Shown here: in pieces, positions 23,906 through 32,378 of the stretch
Layout: every line of letters begins with the position of its first letter
Position numbering within the stretch: the first letter of the stretch is position 1
NCBI GenBank assembly: GCA_947652615.1
Contig: CANTDX010000031.1
Span: 1 to 39,033 of the forward strand
Source of the DNA: an uncultured Dorea sp.
Lineage (GTDB): Bacteria; Bacillota; Clostridia; Lachnospirales; Lachnospiraceae
Direction: 5' to 3'
Length of the DNA stretch: 39,033 nt
Made by a program: the position numbers and the translations under genes
The notes under the pieces: model-generated
What the model saw: only the letters and a program-made list of their open reading frames with translations
Database searches by the model: none
Told to the model about the DNA's origin: nothing

Positions 23906-24700
23906 ATGGAAGAAGGCAGTTTATTCCAAAGGATGAAGCATCTGTTCCAGGGTGAGGATGAGATGGACGAGGGCGCCCAGAAGGAGGCGGCGGGACTGAT
24001 CCACAATATCATCCGCTACATGGATAAGGATGCGAAGGACATTATGACACACCGGAAGCATATTACCGTGATCGACAGCGGGGAGCTTCTGGAGGATGCG
24101 CTTAAGTTCATGCTGGGGGAGAATTATTCCAGATTCCCCATCTGCGAGGGAGAGATCGATTCTATCATCGGGATCATACATCTTCGGGAGGCAATGTCAT
24201 GTTATCTGGATGAAAAGCTCCGCAAGGTCCCCCTTCGGGAACTTACAGGATACATAAGGCCGGCGGCATTCATACCAGAGACGAAGAGTATCGATACCCT
24301 ATTCAAGGAGATGCAGGCAGACCAGAACCATATAAGGATCGTGCTGGATGAATACGGACAGACGTCAGGGCTTGTGACGATGGAGGATATCCTGGAAGAG
24401 ATCGTGGGCAATATTCTGGACGAACATGACGAGGCTGAGGTAAGGATCCAGCGGCAGCAGAACGGCAATTATCTGGTCAATGGAATGGTAGGCTTAGACG
24501 ATCTGGAGGATGTGCTTGCGATCTCATTTGATCAGGAAGAGTTCGAGACGCTGAACGGATTCTTAGTCCATCAGTTAGACCGGATCCCGGGCGAGGACGA
24601 ACGGTGTGTTGTTGATTACGGAGGCTACCGGTTCACGGTCCTTCTCGTGGATAACAATACAATCCAGAGGGTTAAGATTGAAAAACGCTGGGAAGAGTGA
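23906..24700 (+). CDS. CBS-domain protein with CorC/HlyC-type transporter-associated domain
   Basis: A 264-residue soluble protein. Residues ~40-180 are a tandem CBS pair: K-D-I-M-T-H-R-K-H-I-T at the first, E-T-K-S-I-D-T-L-F-K-E and G-L-V-T-M-E-D-I-L-E-E-I-V-G at the second, the last being a hallmark of the CorC/hemolysin C group. Residues ~185-262 are the CorC_HlyC C-terminal domain (N-G-N-Y-L-V-N-G-M). The N-terminal DUF21 membrane domain of the full-length exporters is absent, as in E. coli CorC. It may modulate magnesium or cobalt efflux through a membrane partner. AAAGGAG lies about 15 bases before the ATG, a longer spacing than usual. It is probably cotranscribed with mazF, 23 bases upstream. 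Confidence 0.88.
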   Translation: MEEGSLFQRMKHLFQGEDEMDEGAQKEAAGLIHNIIRYMDKDAKDIMTHRKHITVIDSGELLEDALKFMLGENYSRFPICEGEIDSIIGIIHLREAMSCYLDEKLRKVPLRELTGYIRPAAFIPETKSIDTLFKEMQADQNHIRIVLDEYGQTSGLVTMEDILEEIVGNILDEHDEAEVRIQRQQNGNYLVNGMVGLDDLEDVLAISFDQEEFETLNGFLVHQLDRIPGEDERCVVDYGGYRFTVLLVDNNTIQRVKIEKRWEE

Positions 24701-24747
24701 TAGAATAAGAAACCGATAAAGAGTAAAAGATAAGAGAGGGATGGATT

Positions 24748-25479
24748 ATGTCAGGACATTCAAAATTTGCGAATATCAAGCATAAAAAAGAGAAGAACGA
24801 TGCGGCGAAGGGCAAGATATTTACCAAGATCGGGAAGGAGCTTGCGGTGGCGGTCAAGGAAGGCGGAAGCGCGGATCCGGCCAATAACAGCCGCCTGCGC
24901 GACGTGATCGCGAAGGCGAAGGCCAACAATATGCCGAACGATACGATCGACCGTAATATCAAGCGCGCGGACAGCGATGCCAATGCCGCCAGTTATGAGC
25001 ATATTACATATGAAGGCTATGGGCCGAACGGTACGGCGATCATCGTTGAGACGCTGACGGACAACAAGAACCGTACCGCTTCCAACGTAAAGAACGCATT
25101 TACCAAAGGGAACGGCAATGTGGGAACGCCGGGCTGCGTCTCCTTCATGTTCGACAAGAAGGGACAGATCGTGGTAGACAAGGAAGAGTATGAGACGGAC
25201 CCGGATGAATTGATGATGATGGCGCTCGACGCAGGCGCGGAGGATTTCGCGGAGGAAGAGGACAGCTATGAGATCCTGACATCCCCGGAGGATTTCAGTT
25301 CTGTGCGCCAGGCCATGGAGGACGCGGGGGTTCCCATGGCTGCGGCTCAGGTGACGATGATCCCGCAGACCTATGTGGAGCTTACCGACGAGAAGGATAT
25401 TGCAAATATCCAGAAGACGCTGGATATGCTGGATGACGACGATGATGTCCAGGATGTGTATCATAACTGGGACGAGTAG
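24748..25479 (+). CDS. yebC: YebC/PmpR family protein (TACO1 type)
   Basis: A 243-residue member recognised from its N terminus ([13 protein letters not shown]), the segments [27 protein letters not shown] and [15 protein letters not shown], and the acidic C-terminal part. Annotated for years as a transcription factor, the family is now linked to translation, where members relieve ribosome stalling at difficult sequences; which role applies here is not visible. The F-A-N-I-K variant instead of W-H-N-I-K is the form often seen in Clostridia. GGGATGG serves as ribosome binding site. Confidence 0.95.
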   Translation: MSGHSKFANIKHKKEKNDAAKGKIFTKIGKELAVAVKEGGSADPANNSRLRDVIAKAKANNMPNDTIDRNIKRADSDANAASYEHITYEGYGPNGTAIIVETLTDNKNRTASNVKNAFTKGNGNVGTPGCVSFMFDKKGQIVVDKEEYETDPDELMMMALDAGAEDFAEEEDSYEILTSPEDFSSVRQAMEDAGVPMAAAQVTMIPQTYVELTDEKDIANIQKTLDMLDDDDDVQDVYHNWDE

Positions 25480-25520
25480 GTTTCGCATCGGTTACGGTTG
25501 TATCAGTATGGAGGAACAGG

Positions 25521-25976
25521 ATGGAAGAGACCAGAAAGGCACTGGAAGACTTTTTCGACAAGATGCTGGGGAGTATCCAGTATTTTAAGAAGGAGACTTA
25601 TGAGGAATTTTTTAAAGAGGCGTACGACAGGCATAGAAGCCTGATCATGTCCCTGCCCGCCCTGTGTGAAGAGCAGGAGGCGGATGAGGATCGGATGATC
25701 GGGGAGCTTGCGGCGGTGATCCCGGCATATGTGAAGCAGAAGGGCCAGGAGATGTCTAAGAAGCAGAAGAGCAGGGCAGGTATGGATTATAACCTGACGA
25801 TGGCCGTCTATGTGGTTCCTATGCTTTGCTATCAGAGGGTTCCGGTGAATGAGCGGATCGCCGGACGGATGGTGGAACTCTGGAACGAGACGAAGGTGAC
25901 GGAGTATACGCTTCTCAAGTCGGAATTCGGCCAGATCGCCGGCGGTTTCAGGAAGAAATTGTTTGGTATATTTTAA
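25521..25976 (+). CDS. Conserved-looking hypothetical protein, function unknown
   Basis: I do not recognise this 151-residue protein. It is predicted to be soluble and mainly helical: an acidic N-terminal half (E-D-F-F-D-K-M-L-G, E-E-Q-E-A-D-E-D-R-M), a Lys-rich middle (K-Q-K-G-Q-E-M-S-K-K-Q-K-S-R), and a hydrophobic stretch M-A-V-Y-V-V-P-M-L-C-Y near residue 95 that is too short for a confident membrane span. No Cys/His metal motif or nucleotide loop is visible. GGAGGAACAGG immediately precedes the ATG. It lies 41 bases after yebC and 15 bases before metY, whose ribosome binding site follows its stop, so it is probably in one transcript with metY. Confidence 0.8.
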   Translation: MEETRKALEDFFDKMLGSIQYFKKETYEEFFKEAYDRHRSLIMSLPALCEEQEADEDRMIGELAAVIPAYVKQKGQEMSKKQKSRAGMDYNLTMAVYVVPMLCYQRVPVNERIAGRMVELWNETKVTEYTLLKSEFGQIAGGFRKKLFGIF

Positions 25977-25991
25977 CGGAAGGAGAAAGCG

Positions 25992-27278
25992 ATGAGCGAT
26001 TATAAGATAGAAACCAAATGTATACAGTCGGGGTATGAGCCCGGCAACGGTGAAGCGAGGGTATTGCCGATCTATCAGAGTACAACCTTCAAGTACAGCT
26101 CCAGCGAGCAGATGGGTCGCCTGTTTGATCTGGAGGAGTCCGGGTATTTCTATACCCGTCTTCAGAATCCGACCAATGACGCTGTAGCGGCGAAGATCTG
26201 CGATATGGAGGGCGGTGCGGCGGCCATGCTTACTTCTTCCGGTCAGGCTGCTAACTTCTATGCGGTGATGAATATTGCGAAGGCGGGCGATCATATCGTA
26301 TGTGCGTCTGCTCTCTATGGGGGGACTTATAATCTCTATGCCCACACGATCCGGAAGATGGGAGTGGAGGCTACATTCGTGGATCCAGACTGCACGGAAG
26401 AAGAATTAAACGCGGCATTTCAGGAGAATACCAAGGCTGTGTTTGGGGAAAGTATTGCCAATCCGGCCCTGGTGGTCCTGGATTTTGAGAAATTTGCGAA
26501 GGCGGCTCATGCACATGGGGTGCCGTTTATCGTAGATAATACGTTTGCAACGCCGATCAATTGCCGGCCTTTTGAGTGGGGAGCGGATATCGTGACCCAT
26601 TCCACTACCAAATACATGGACGGACATGCATCCTGCGTGGGCGGCGCCATCGTGGACAGCGGTAATTTCAGCTGGGAGGCTTATGCAGATAAGTTCCCGG
26701 AGCTTACAAGCCCGGATGAGACCTATCACGGAATCGTATATACCGAGCGTTTTGGGAAGGGCGCTTATATCACGAAGGCAACGGCGCAGCTGATGCGTGA
26801 TCTTGGATCGATCCAGTCTCCGCAGAATGCGTTTCTTCTGAATATCGGACTTGAGACGCTTCATCTTCGGATGGCGAGACATTGCGAGAATGCGCTTGGG
26901 GCGGCAAAGTTCCTTCAGGGGCATGAGAAGGTGGCGTGGGTGAATTGCCCGTCCCTGCCGGGCGACAAGTATTATGAGCTTGCGAAGAAATATATGCCGG
27001 GCGGAACCTGCGGCGTGATCACCTTTGGCTTAAAGGGCGGCAGAGAGGCTGCGGTCCGCATGATGGATGCTTTGAAGATGATCGCCATCGTGACGCATGT
27101 GGCGGACGCAAGAAGCTGCGTGCTCCATCCGGCAAGCCATACTCACCGCCAGATGAACGACCAGGAGCTCTTAGAGGCAGGCGTGCAGCCGGATCTGATC
27201 CGCTTCAGCGTGGGAATCGAGAATATCGAAGACATCGTGGCAGATCTGACGCAGGCGCTTATGCAGGTATCGTTATAG
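25992..27278 (+). CDS. metY: O-acetylhomoserine sulfhydrylase (O-acetylhomoserine aminocarboxypropyltransferase)
   Basis: A Cys/Met-metabolism PLP enzyme of 428 residues that makes homocysteine from O-acetyl-homoserine and sulfide. Visible motifs are the N-terminal pair Y-Q-S-T-T-F and Y-F-Y-T-R-L-Q-N-P-T-N-D, the cofactor loop T-S-S-G-Q-A-A, and the PLP lysine in HSTTKYMDGH (Lys207). The C-terminal part has H-P-A-S-H-T-H-R-Q and R-F-S-V-G-I-E-N-I-E-D-I. The length above 420 and the SGQAA motif place it with MetY rather than with cystathionine gamma-synthase or lyase (about 380). AAGGAG lies 6-7 bases before the ATG. No SAM riboswitch or T-box was recognised upstream; the 15-base gap leaves no room. 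A terminator-like hairpin follows at 27313. Confidence 0.93.
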   Translation: MSDYKIETKCIQSGYEPGNGEARVLPIYQSTTFKYSSSEQMGRLFDLEESGYFYTRLQNPTNDAVAAKICDMEGGAAAMLTSSGQAANFYAVMNIAKAGDHIVCASALYGGTYNLYAHTIRKMGVEATFVDPDCTEEELNAAFQENTKAVFGESIANPALVVLDFEKFAKAAHAHGVPFIVDNTFATPINCRPFEWGADIVTHSTTKYMDGHASCVGGAIVDSGNFSWEAYADKFPELTSPDETYHGIVYTERFGKGAYITKATAQLMRDLGSIQSPQNAFLLNIGLETLHLRMARHCENALGAAKFLQGHEKVAWVNCPSLPGDKYYELAKKYMPGGTCGVITFGLKGGREAAVRMMDALKMIAIVTHVADARSCVLHPASHTHRQMNDQELLEAGVQPDLIRFSVGIENIEDIVADLTQALMQVSL

Positions 27279-27312
27279 ATCAGAGTATATCCGAATGGGT
27301 ATAAAAAAACAG

Positions 27313-27360
27313 AAACACTTCCATACTAAGCACGAGAGAATATGTATGGAGGTGTTTTTT
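27313..27360 (+). terminator. Terminator hairpin whose 3' arm carries the next gene's Shine-Dalgarno
   Basis: The arms at 27313-27326 (AAACACTTCCATAC) and 27344-27357 (GTATGGAGGTGTTT) form a 14-bp stem with one G-T pair and a 17-base loop, ending in T6 (27355-27360). The GGAGG at 27348-27352 is the ribosome binding site for the ATG at 27361, so the same structure can end metY transcripts and, in read-through RNA, hide the start of the protease gene. Confidence 0.8.
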
Positions 27361-28059
27361 ATGTCAGACGGAGCGCACGAAGAGCAAAAGAGAGAACAGA
27401 TCAAGGAACTGGGAAGCGTGGACTTAGAGGGGAATAAGAGCAGGCACAGGATCAAGCTTCTGACGGTGATCGGCGAGATCGAGGGGCATGAGGCTGTATC
27501 CGGCAACGCGAAATCGACCAAATACGAACATATGCTTCCGCTGCTTGCGGAGGTTGAGGACAGCGATGAGATCGAGGGGCTTCTGATCCTCCTGAATACG
27601 CTGGGAGGCGATGTGGAGGCCGGGCTCTCCATTGCTGAGATGATCGCATCCTTGAGTAAGCCTACGGTATCGCTGGTGCTTGGCGGCAGCCATTCGATCG
27701 GAGGGCCGCTTGCGGTGTCTGCGAAGTATTCCTTCATCGTACCAAGCGGGACCATGATCATCCATCCGGTCCGGTCTAACGGGATGTTCATCGGGATTAC
27801 CCAGAGCCTGCGCAATATGATCAAGACGCAGGATCGGATCACCCGTTTTCTGGCCGACCATTCGCGTATGACACAGAAGAGGATCGAGGAATTGATGCTG
27901 AATCAGACGGAGCTTGTGAAGGATGTGGGAACCCTGCTGGAGGGAAAGGATGCGGTGAGAGAAGGATTGATCGATGAAGTAGGGGGAATGAGCGATGCAT
28001 TGAATAAATTGCACGAAATGATCGATCAGTGGCGGGATAAAAAGAGTGAAAATAGGTAA
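27361..28059 (+). CDS. tepA: ClpP-like serine protease, TepA (YmfB) type
   Basis: A 232-residue member of the ClpP/crotonase-fold translocation-enhancing protease group. The catalytic Ser is Ser112 in GGSHSIGGPL and the His is His135 in MIIHPVRSNG; L-L-N-T-L-G-G-D-V-E-A-G near residue 79 is the oxyanion-side loop. Unlike true ClpP the N terminus is a charged extension (E-E-Q-K-R-E-Q) with no processing motif, and the C-terminal part is longer. In B. subtilis the homologue ymfB/tepA also lies beside spoIIIE, so the synteny supports the call. I chose the ATG at 27361, 8 bases after GGAGG; longer in-frame starts would overlap the hairpin. Its substrate is unknown. Confidence 0.9.
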   Translation: MSDGAHEEQKREQIKELGSVDLEGNKSRHRIKLLTVIGEIEGHEAVSGNAKSTKYEHMLPLLAEVEDSDEIEGLLILLNTLGGDVEAGLSIAEMIASLSKPTVSLVLGGSHSIGGPLAVSAKYSFIVPSGTMIIHPVRSNGMFIGITQSLRNMIKTQDRITRFLADHSRMTQKRIEELMLNQTELVKDVGTLLEGKDAVREGLIDEVGGMSDALNKLHEMIDQWRDKKSENR

Positions 28060-28099
28060 TGACAGTCCTTTTCAAAAATGCTATACTAATATATAGTAT
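28059..28099 (+). promoter_or_regulatory. Candidate ftsK promoter with an adjoining inverted repeat
   Basis: ATGACA (28059-28064), a 17-base spacer and TATACT (28082-28087) form a reasonable promoter overlapping the tepA stop codon. The inverted repeat ATACTA-N5-TAGTAT (28083-28099) overlaps its -10 box and could be an operator; it matches no regulator I know. Confidence 0.5.
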
Positions 28100-28120
28100 T
28101 GCCAGAATAAGGGGGAGAAT

Positions 28121-30607
28121 ATGATGGCTGCTAAAGCAAATAAACGGGGGAGCAGGAAGCAGACAAAAAAGAAGAATACGGAGACAGGTTTTGTCGGAAT
28201 AGAGATCGTCATATGGGTGACACTTGCGGTGAGTGTCCTGATGATGATCAGTAATTTTGGATTCGGAGGATTCATAGGCGAGGCCATTGCCGGGAACCTG
28301 GCAGAGTTCTTTGGATGGGCGGCATATGTGATACCGATTGTATTATTCTGGGCCGTGACATTTCTGATCTCGAACCGGGGGAATCCCAACGCCTACCTTA
28401 AGGTGGCTGCAAGCCTGTGCATGGTGGTTCTTTCCTGCACGTTTCTTGAGCTTATTGACGACGGCGGCGGGCGGCTTGGCCAGAGTCTTGCCGGGATGCT
28501 GACGCCTGCCATAGGAGTCGCAGGAACCTATGTTGTGGCCGTTACCTTCATGATCATCTGTCTGGTGATCATCACCGGCAAATCAGCGCTCAAGGGTGTT
28601 AAGAGCCAGAGCGGCAAGGTGTACGACAGGGCCAGAAGGGATGCGGCGCGAAGGCGTGAGCAGGCCCAGGAAAGAAGACAGATCCGGGAGACACAGATGC
28701 TTGACGGAGACGGCGGGAAGCCAAGAGCCCGCAGGAGAAGCGACAGGCATGTGGAGGGCGTCTCTTTTGACACGGAGATCGCGAAGAAGTCTCCGGACGT
28801 AAAGGAGCTGACGATCGATCCGCCTAAGGAGAAGACTAAGGGCAGAGGAAAGAAGGCGCAGCCGGCAGAGGAACCGCCGATGGAGATGGAATTTGAGATC
28901 AACCGCGGCATGGATGAGGCAGTTGACCATGAGACGGAGGAGCCGGCAGAGCCATATGTTTCTGCGGATCCGCGGAGTCATACGGTTCCGGATATTGGGC
29001 TGCAGCCGGACGGCAGGGCAGAAGACGGGGACGATGCCCCAAGGAAGCGCAGTAAGAAGGCCAGCAGGGAGGAAGAGATTAAGGACGAGACGGCGGCAGT
29101 GGCATCCGCGGTCCTTACGGAGAATCAGAAGCCTAAGAAGGCGTATCATATCCCGCCGATCTCCCTCCTTAAGAAGGGGACGAAGCAGAAGGGAGAGTCC
29201 GACGCGCAGCTTCGGGAGACTGCTATGAAGCTGCAGCAGATCCTGCAGAACTTCGGTGTGAAGGTCACGGTGACCAATGTAAGCTGCGGTCCTTCGGTGA
29301 CCCGGTATGAGCTCCAGCCGGAGATGGGTGTGAAGGTCAGCAAGATCGTAGGACTCTCTGATGATATCAAGCTTAATCTGGCGGCAGCGGATATCCGTAT
29401 TGAGGCGCCGATCCCGGGGAAGGCGGCGGTGGGAATCGAGGTTCCCAACAAGGAGAATTCTGCTGTCATGCTGAGAGACCTGCTGGAATCTTCGGAGTTC
29501 AAGAACAGTCGTTCCAAGATCTCATTTGCGGTGGGCAAGGATATCGGCGGGAAGACGGTAGTGACGGATATCGGCAAGATGCCTCACGTACTGATTGCCG
29601 GCGCTACAGGTTCCGGTAAATCGGTGTGTATCAATACATTGATCATGAGTATCCTGTATAAGGCGGAGCCGGATGAGGTGAAGCTTATCATGATCGACCC
29701 CAAGGTGGTGGAACTGAGTGTCTATAACGGAATCCCGCATCTGATGATCCCCGTGGTCACGGATCCTAAGAAGGCTGCCGGAGCCCTTAACTGGGCGGTG
29801 GCAGAGATGGATCGCCGGTACCGGGTGTTCGCGGAATACAGCGTCAGAGATATGAAGGGATATAACGAGAAGATTGCGTCCATGCCGCCAAAGGACGGGG
29901 TGAAGGAAGATCCGCTGCCTCAGATCATCGTGATCGTGGACGAGTTGGCGGACCTGATGATGGTTGCGCCGGGAGAGGTAGAAGGGGCGATCTGCCGTCT
30001 GGCACAGCTTGCCAGGGCGGCAGGGATCCATCTGGTGCTGGCAACTCAGCGGCCGTCCGTGAATGTCATCACGGGTCTGATCAAGGCGAACATGCCGTCG
30101 AGGATCGCATTCTCCGTGTCATCGGGAGTGGATTCCAGGACGATCATAGATATGAACGGGGCAGAGAAGCTTCTTGGCAAAGGAGATATGCTGTTCTATC
30201 CGTCCGGCTATCAGAAGCCCGCCAGGGTTCAGGGATCCTTTGTCACGGACAAGGAAGTACAGGATGTGGTTGAGTATCTCAAGGAGAATAACGAGGAAGT
30301 TACATACGATGAGGAGGTTGTGAACCATGTCAATACGAGCCCGGAGGGCGGCATGGCCGTGCCGGCGGGAGCGGCGGAGGAAGACAGCCACGACGCGTAT
30401 TTTGTAGATGCGGGCCGGCTGATCATTGATAAGGACAAGGCGTCGATCGGGATGCTGCAGCGTGCCTTCAAGATCGGCTTTAACCGTGCGGCAAGGATTA
30501 TGGATCAGTTGGCAGAGGCTGGAGTCGTGGGTCCTGAGGAAGGGACGAAGCCAAGGAAGGTGTTGATGACCCCGGAGGAATTCGACCAGTATGCGGCGGA
30601 GAATTAG
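28121..30607 (+). CDS. DNA translocase FtsK/SpoIIIE
   Basis: An 828-residue membrane-anchored motor that pumps DNA through the septum at division or sporulation. The N terminus is basic, followed by about four membrane segments (residues ~27-45, 55-85, 92-112, 125-150). A charged, low-complexity linker spans ~155-345. The motor has Walker A IAGATGSGKSVCIN with Lys500 and Walker B IIVIVDELADLMM with Asp607. The winged-helix gamma domain closes the protein (A-S-I-G-M-L-Q-R-A-F-K-I-G-F-N-R-A-A-R-I-M). GGGGGAG precedes the ATG; 28121 or 28124 are both possible starts. FtsK and SpoIIIE roles cannot be separated from sequence alone. It follows tepA as in Bacillus. Confidence 0.95.
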   Translation: MMAAKANKRGSRKQTKKKNTETGFVGIEIVIWVTLAVSVLMMISNFGFGGFIGEAIAGNLAEFFGWAAYVIPIVLFWAVTFLISNRGNPNAYLKVAASLCMVVLSCTFLELIDDGGGRLGQSLAGMLTPAIGVAGTYVVAVTFMIICLVIITGKSALKGVKSQSGKVYDRARRDAARRREQAQERRQIRETQMLDGDGGKPRARRRSDRHVEGVSFDTEIAKKSPDVKELTIDPPKEKTKGRGKKAQPAEEPPMEMEFEINRGMDEAVDHETEEPAEPYVSADPRSHTVPDIGLQPDGRAEDGDDAPRKRSKKASREEEIKDETAAVASAVLTENQKPKKAYHIPPISLLKKGTKQKGESDAQLRETAMKLQQILQNFGVKVTVTNVSCGPSVTRYELQPEMGVKVSKIVGLSDDIKLNLAAADIRIEAPIPGKAAVGIEVPNKENSAVMLRDLLESSEFKNSRSKISFAVGKDIGGKTVVTDIGKMPHVLIAGATGSGKSVCINTLIMSILYKAEPDEVKLIMIDPKVVELSVYNGIPHLMIPVVTDPKKAAGALNWAVAEMDRRYRVFAEYSVRDMKGYNEKIASMPPKDGVKEDPLPQIIVIVDELADLMMVAPGEVEGAICRLAQLARAAGIHLVLATQRPSVNVITGLIKANMPSRIAFSVSSGVDSRTIIDMNGAEKLLGKGDMLFYPSGYQKPARVQGSFVTDKEVQDVVEYLKENNEEVTYDEEVVNHVNTSPEGGMAVPAGAAEEDSHDAYFVDAGRLIIDKDKASIGMLQRAFKIGFNRAARIMDQLAEAGVVGPEEGTKPRKVLMTPEEFDQYAAEN

Positions 30608-30660
30608 ATATGTTTGCAAGTGTAACCATGAAATGATAAAAGAAAGGGAAGGGGAAACCA

Positions 30661-32331
30661 ATGAAAACAGATATTCAGATTGCACAGGAAGCACAGATGG
30701 CACACATCAGGGATGTGGCGGCGAACGTAGGGATCATGGAGGAAGAATTGGAATTCTATGGAAAGTATAAGGCGAAGCTTTCCGATGAGGTGTGGGAACG
30801 GATCAAAGACAGGCCGGACGGGAAGCTGGTACTTGTGACTGCGATCAATCCGACTCCTGCAGGAGAGGGTAAGACGACGACGACGGTTGGCCTGGGGCAG
30901 GCGTTGGCGAAGCTTGATAAGAAAGCGATCATCGCCCTTCGTGAGCCGTCCCTTGGCCCTTGCTTCGGGATCAAAGGAGGAGCTGCCGGAGGCGGATACG
31001 CGCAGGTTGTTCCCATGGAGGATCTGAATCTTCATTTTACAGGAGATTTCCATGCGATCACGTCGGCTAATAACCTGCTTGCGGCTATGCTGGATAATCA
31101 CATCCAGCAGGGGAATGCCCTTAAGATCGATCCAAGACAGGTGATCTGGAAGCGCTGTCTGGATATGAATGACAGGAACCTGCGCAATATTGTGGTAGGC
31201 CTTGGCAGCAAGATGGACGGGATGGTAAGAGAGGATCATTTCGTGATCACAGTTGCGTCCGAGATCATGGCGATCCTCTGTCTTGCCGAGGATATCAGGG
31301 ACTTAAAAGAACGCCTCGGCAAGATCATCGTGGCTTATAATTTCAGCGGAGATCCGGTGACGGCCGAAGATCTCCAGGCGACAGGAGCTATGACGGCGCT
31401 CCTTAAGGATGCGATCAAGCCGAACCTGATCCAGACTTTAGAGCACACGCCGGCGCTTGTCCACGGCGGGCCTTTTGCCAATATCGCCCATGGCTGCAAC
31501 AGTGTGAGGGCAACAAGGATGGCGCTGAAGCTGAGTGATATCACAGTGACGGAGGCCGGGTTCGGCGCGGACTTAGGCGCTGAGAAGTTCCTGGATATCA
31601 AGTGCAGGAAGGCTGGTTTTAAGCCGGATGCAGTAGTTTTGGTTGCAACTGTGCGCGCTTTGAAGTATAATGGTGGAGTTGCCAGAGAAGATCTCTCCAA
31701 GGAGAATCTGGATGCACTTGCCAAGGGTATCGTCAATCTGGAGAAGCATATCGAAAATATCCAGAAATACGATGTTCCGGTTGTGGTGACGCTGAATTCC
31801 TTCGTGACGGATACGGAGGCGGAGAATGAATATATCCGCAGCTTCTGCGAGAAGAAGGGCTGTGAATTCGCGCTGTCCGAGGTATGGGAGAAGGGCGGCG
31901 AGGGCGGTATTGCTCTGGCCGAGAAGGTACTTCATACCCTTGAGAACAAGGAGAGTCATTTCCATACTCTTTATCCGGACGAGCTGTCTCTGGAGGAGAA
32001 GATCGAGACGATCTCCAGGGAGATATACGGCGCAAGGGGTGTTGTCTATGAGCCGGCGGCTAAGAAGCAGCTTGCGAAGATCGCATCCATGGGATTCGGC
32101 AGTCTTCCGGTCTGCATGGCGAAGAATCAGTATTCTCTGTCTGATGACGCGAAGAAGCTGGGACGCCCTGTGGATTTCGATATCCATATCAGGGAAGTAT
32201 ATGTCAGCGCCGGAGCCGGATTCGTAGTGGCTCTTACAGGAGCGATCATGACGATGCCGGGATTGCCCAAGGTTCCGGCGGCGAATGGGATCGATGTGTC
32301 TGACGACGGAAAGATCACCGGATTGTTTTAG
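30661..32331 (+). CDS. fhs: Formate-tetrahydrofolate ligase
   Basis: This enzyme activates formate with ATP to 10-formyl-THF, for purines and formyl-Met or, in acetogens, the methyl branch of the Wood-Ljungdahl pathway. The 556-residue length is standard. The P-loop-like [11 protein letters not shown] has Lys71; [19 protein letters not shown] near 95-113 and F-T-G-D-F-H-A-I near 124 are diagnostic, and the C terminus has the [11 protein letters not shown] substrate loop. GGGAAGGGG lies before the ATG. It follows ftsK by 53 bases and could be cotranscribed. No other Wood-Ljungdahl gene is present, so its presence alone does not show acetogenesis. Confidence 0.97.
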   Translation: MKTDIQIAQEAQMAHIRDVAANVGIMEEELEFYGKYKAKLSDEVWERIKDRPDGKLVLVTAINPTPAGEGKTTTTVGLGQALAKLDKKAIIALREPSLGPCFGIKGGAAGGGYAQVVPMEDLNLHFTGDFHAITSANNLLAAMLDNHIQQGNALKIDPRQVIWKRCLDMNDRNLRNIVVGLGSKMDGMVREDHFVITVASEIMAILCLAEDIRDLKERLGKIIVAYNFSGDPVTAEDLQATGAMTALLKDAIKPNLIQTLEHTPALVHGGPFANIAHGCNSVRATRMALKLSDITVTEAGFGADLGAEKFLDIKCRKAGFKPDAVVLVATVRALKYNGGVAREDLSKENLDALAKGIVNLEKHIENIQKYDVPVVVTLNSFVTDTEAENEYIRSFCEKKGCEFALSEVWEKGGEGGIALAEKVLHTLENKESHFHTLYPDELSLEEKIETISREIYGARGVVYEPAAKKQLAKIASMGFGSLPVCMAKNQYSLSDDAKKLGRPVDFDIHIREVYVSAGAGFVVALTGAIMTMPGLPKVPAANGIDVSDDGKITGLF

Positions 32332-32378
32332 GAATCTGGGGAGTGGTGTATCAGCAGTAGGTAGGGGGTTCTCTTAAG

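Noticed and set aside
24760..25488. A 242-codon open frame antisense to yebC
   Set aside because: It mirrors the codon pattern of yebC, has no ribosome binding site and no recognisable domain; yebC is certain.
25977..25991. SAM riboswitch or T-box for metY
   Set aside because: Only 15 bases separate metY from the preceding gene; there is no space for either.
25503..26345. A 280-codon frame antisense to the 151-aa gene and metY
   Set aside because: It spans two genes and their junction on the opposite strand, has no ribosome binding site and its composition is that of a shadow frame.
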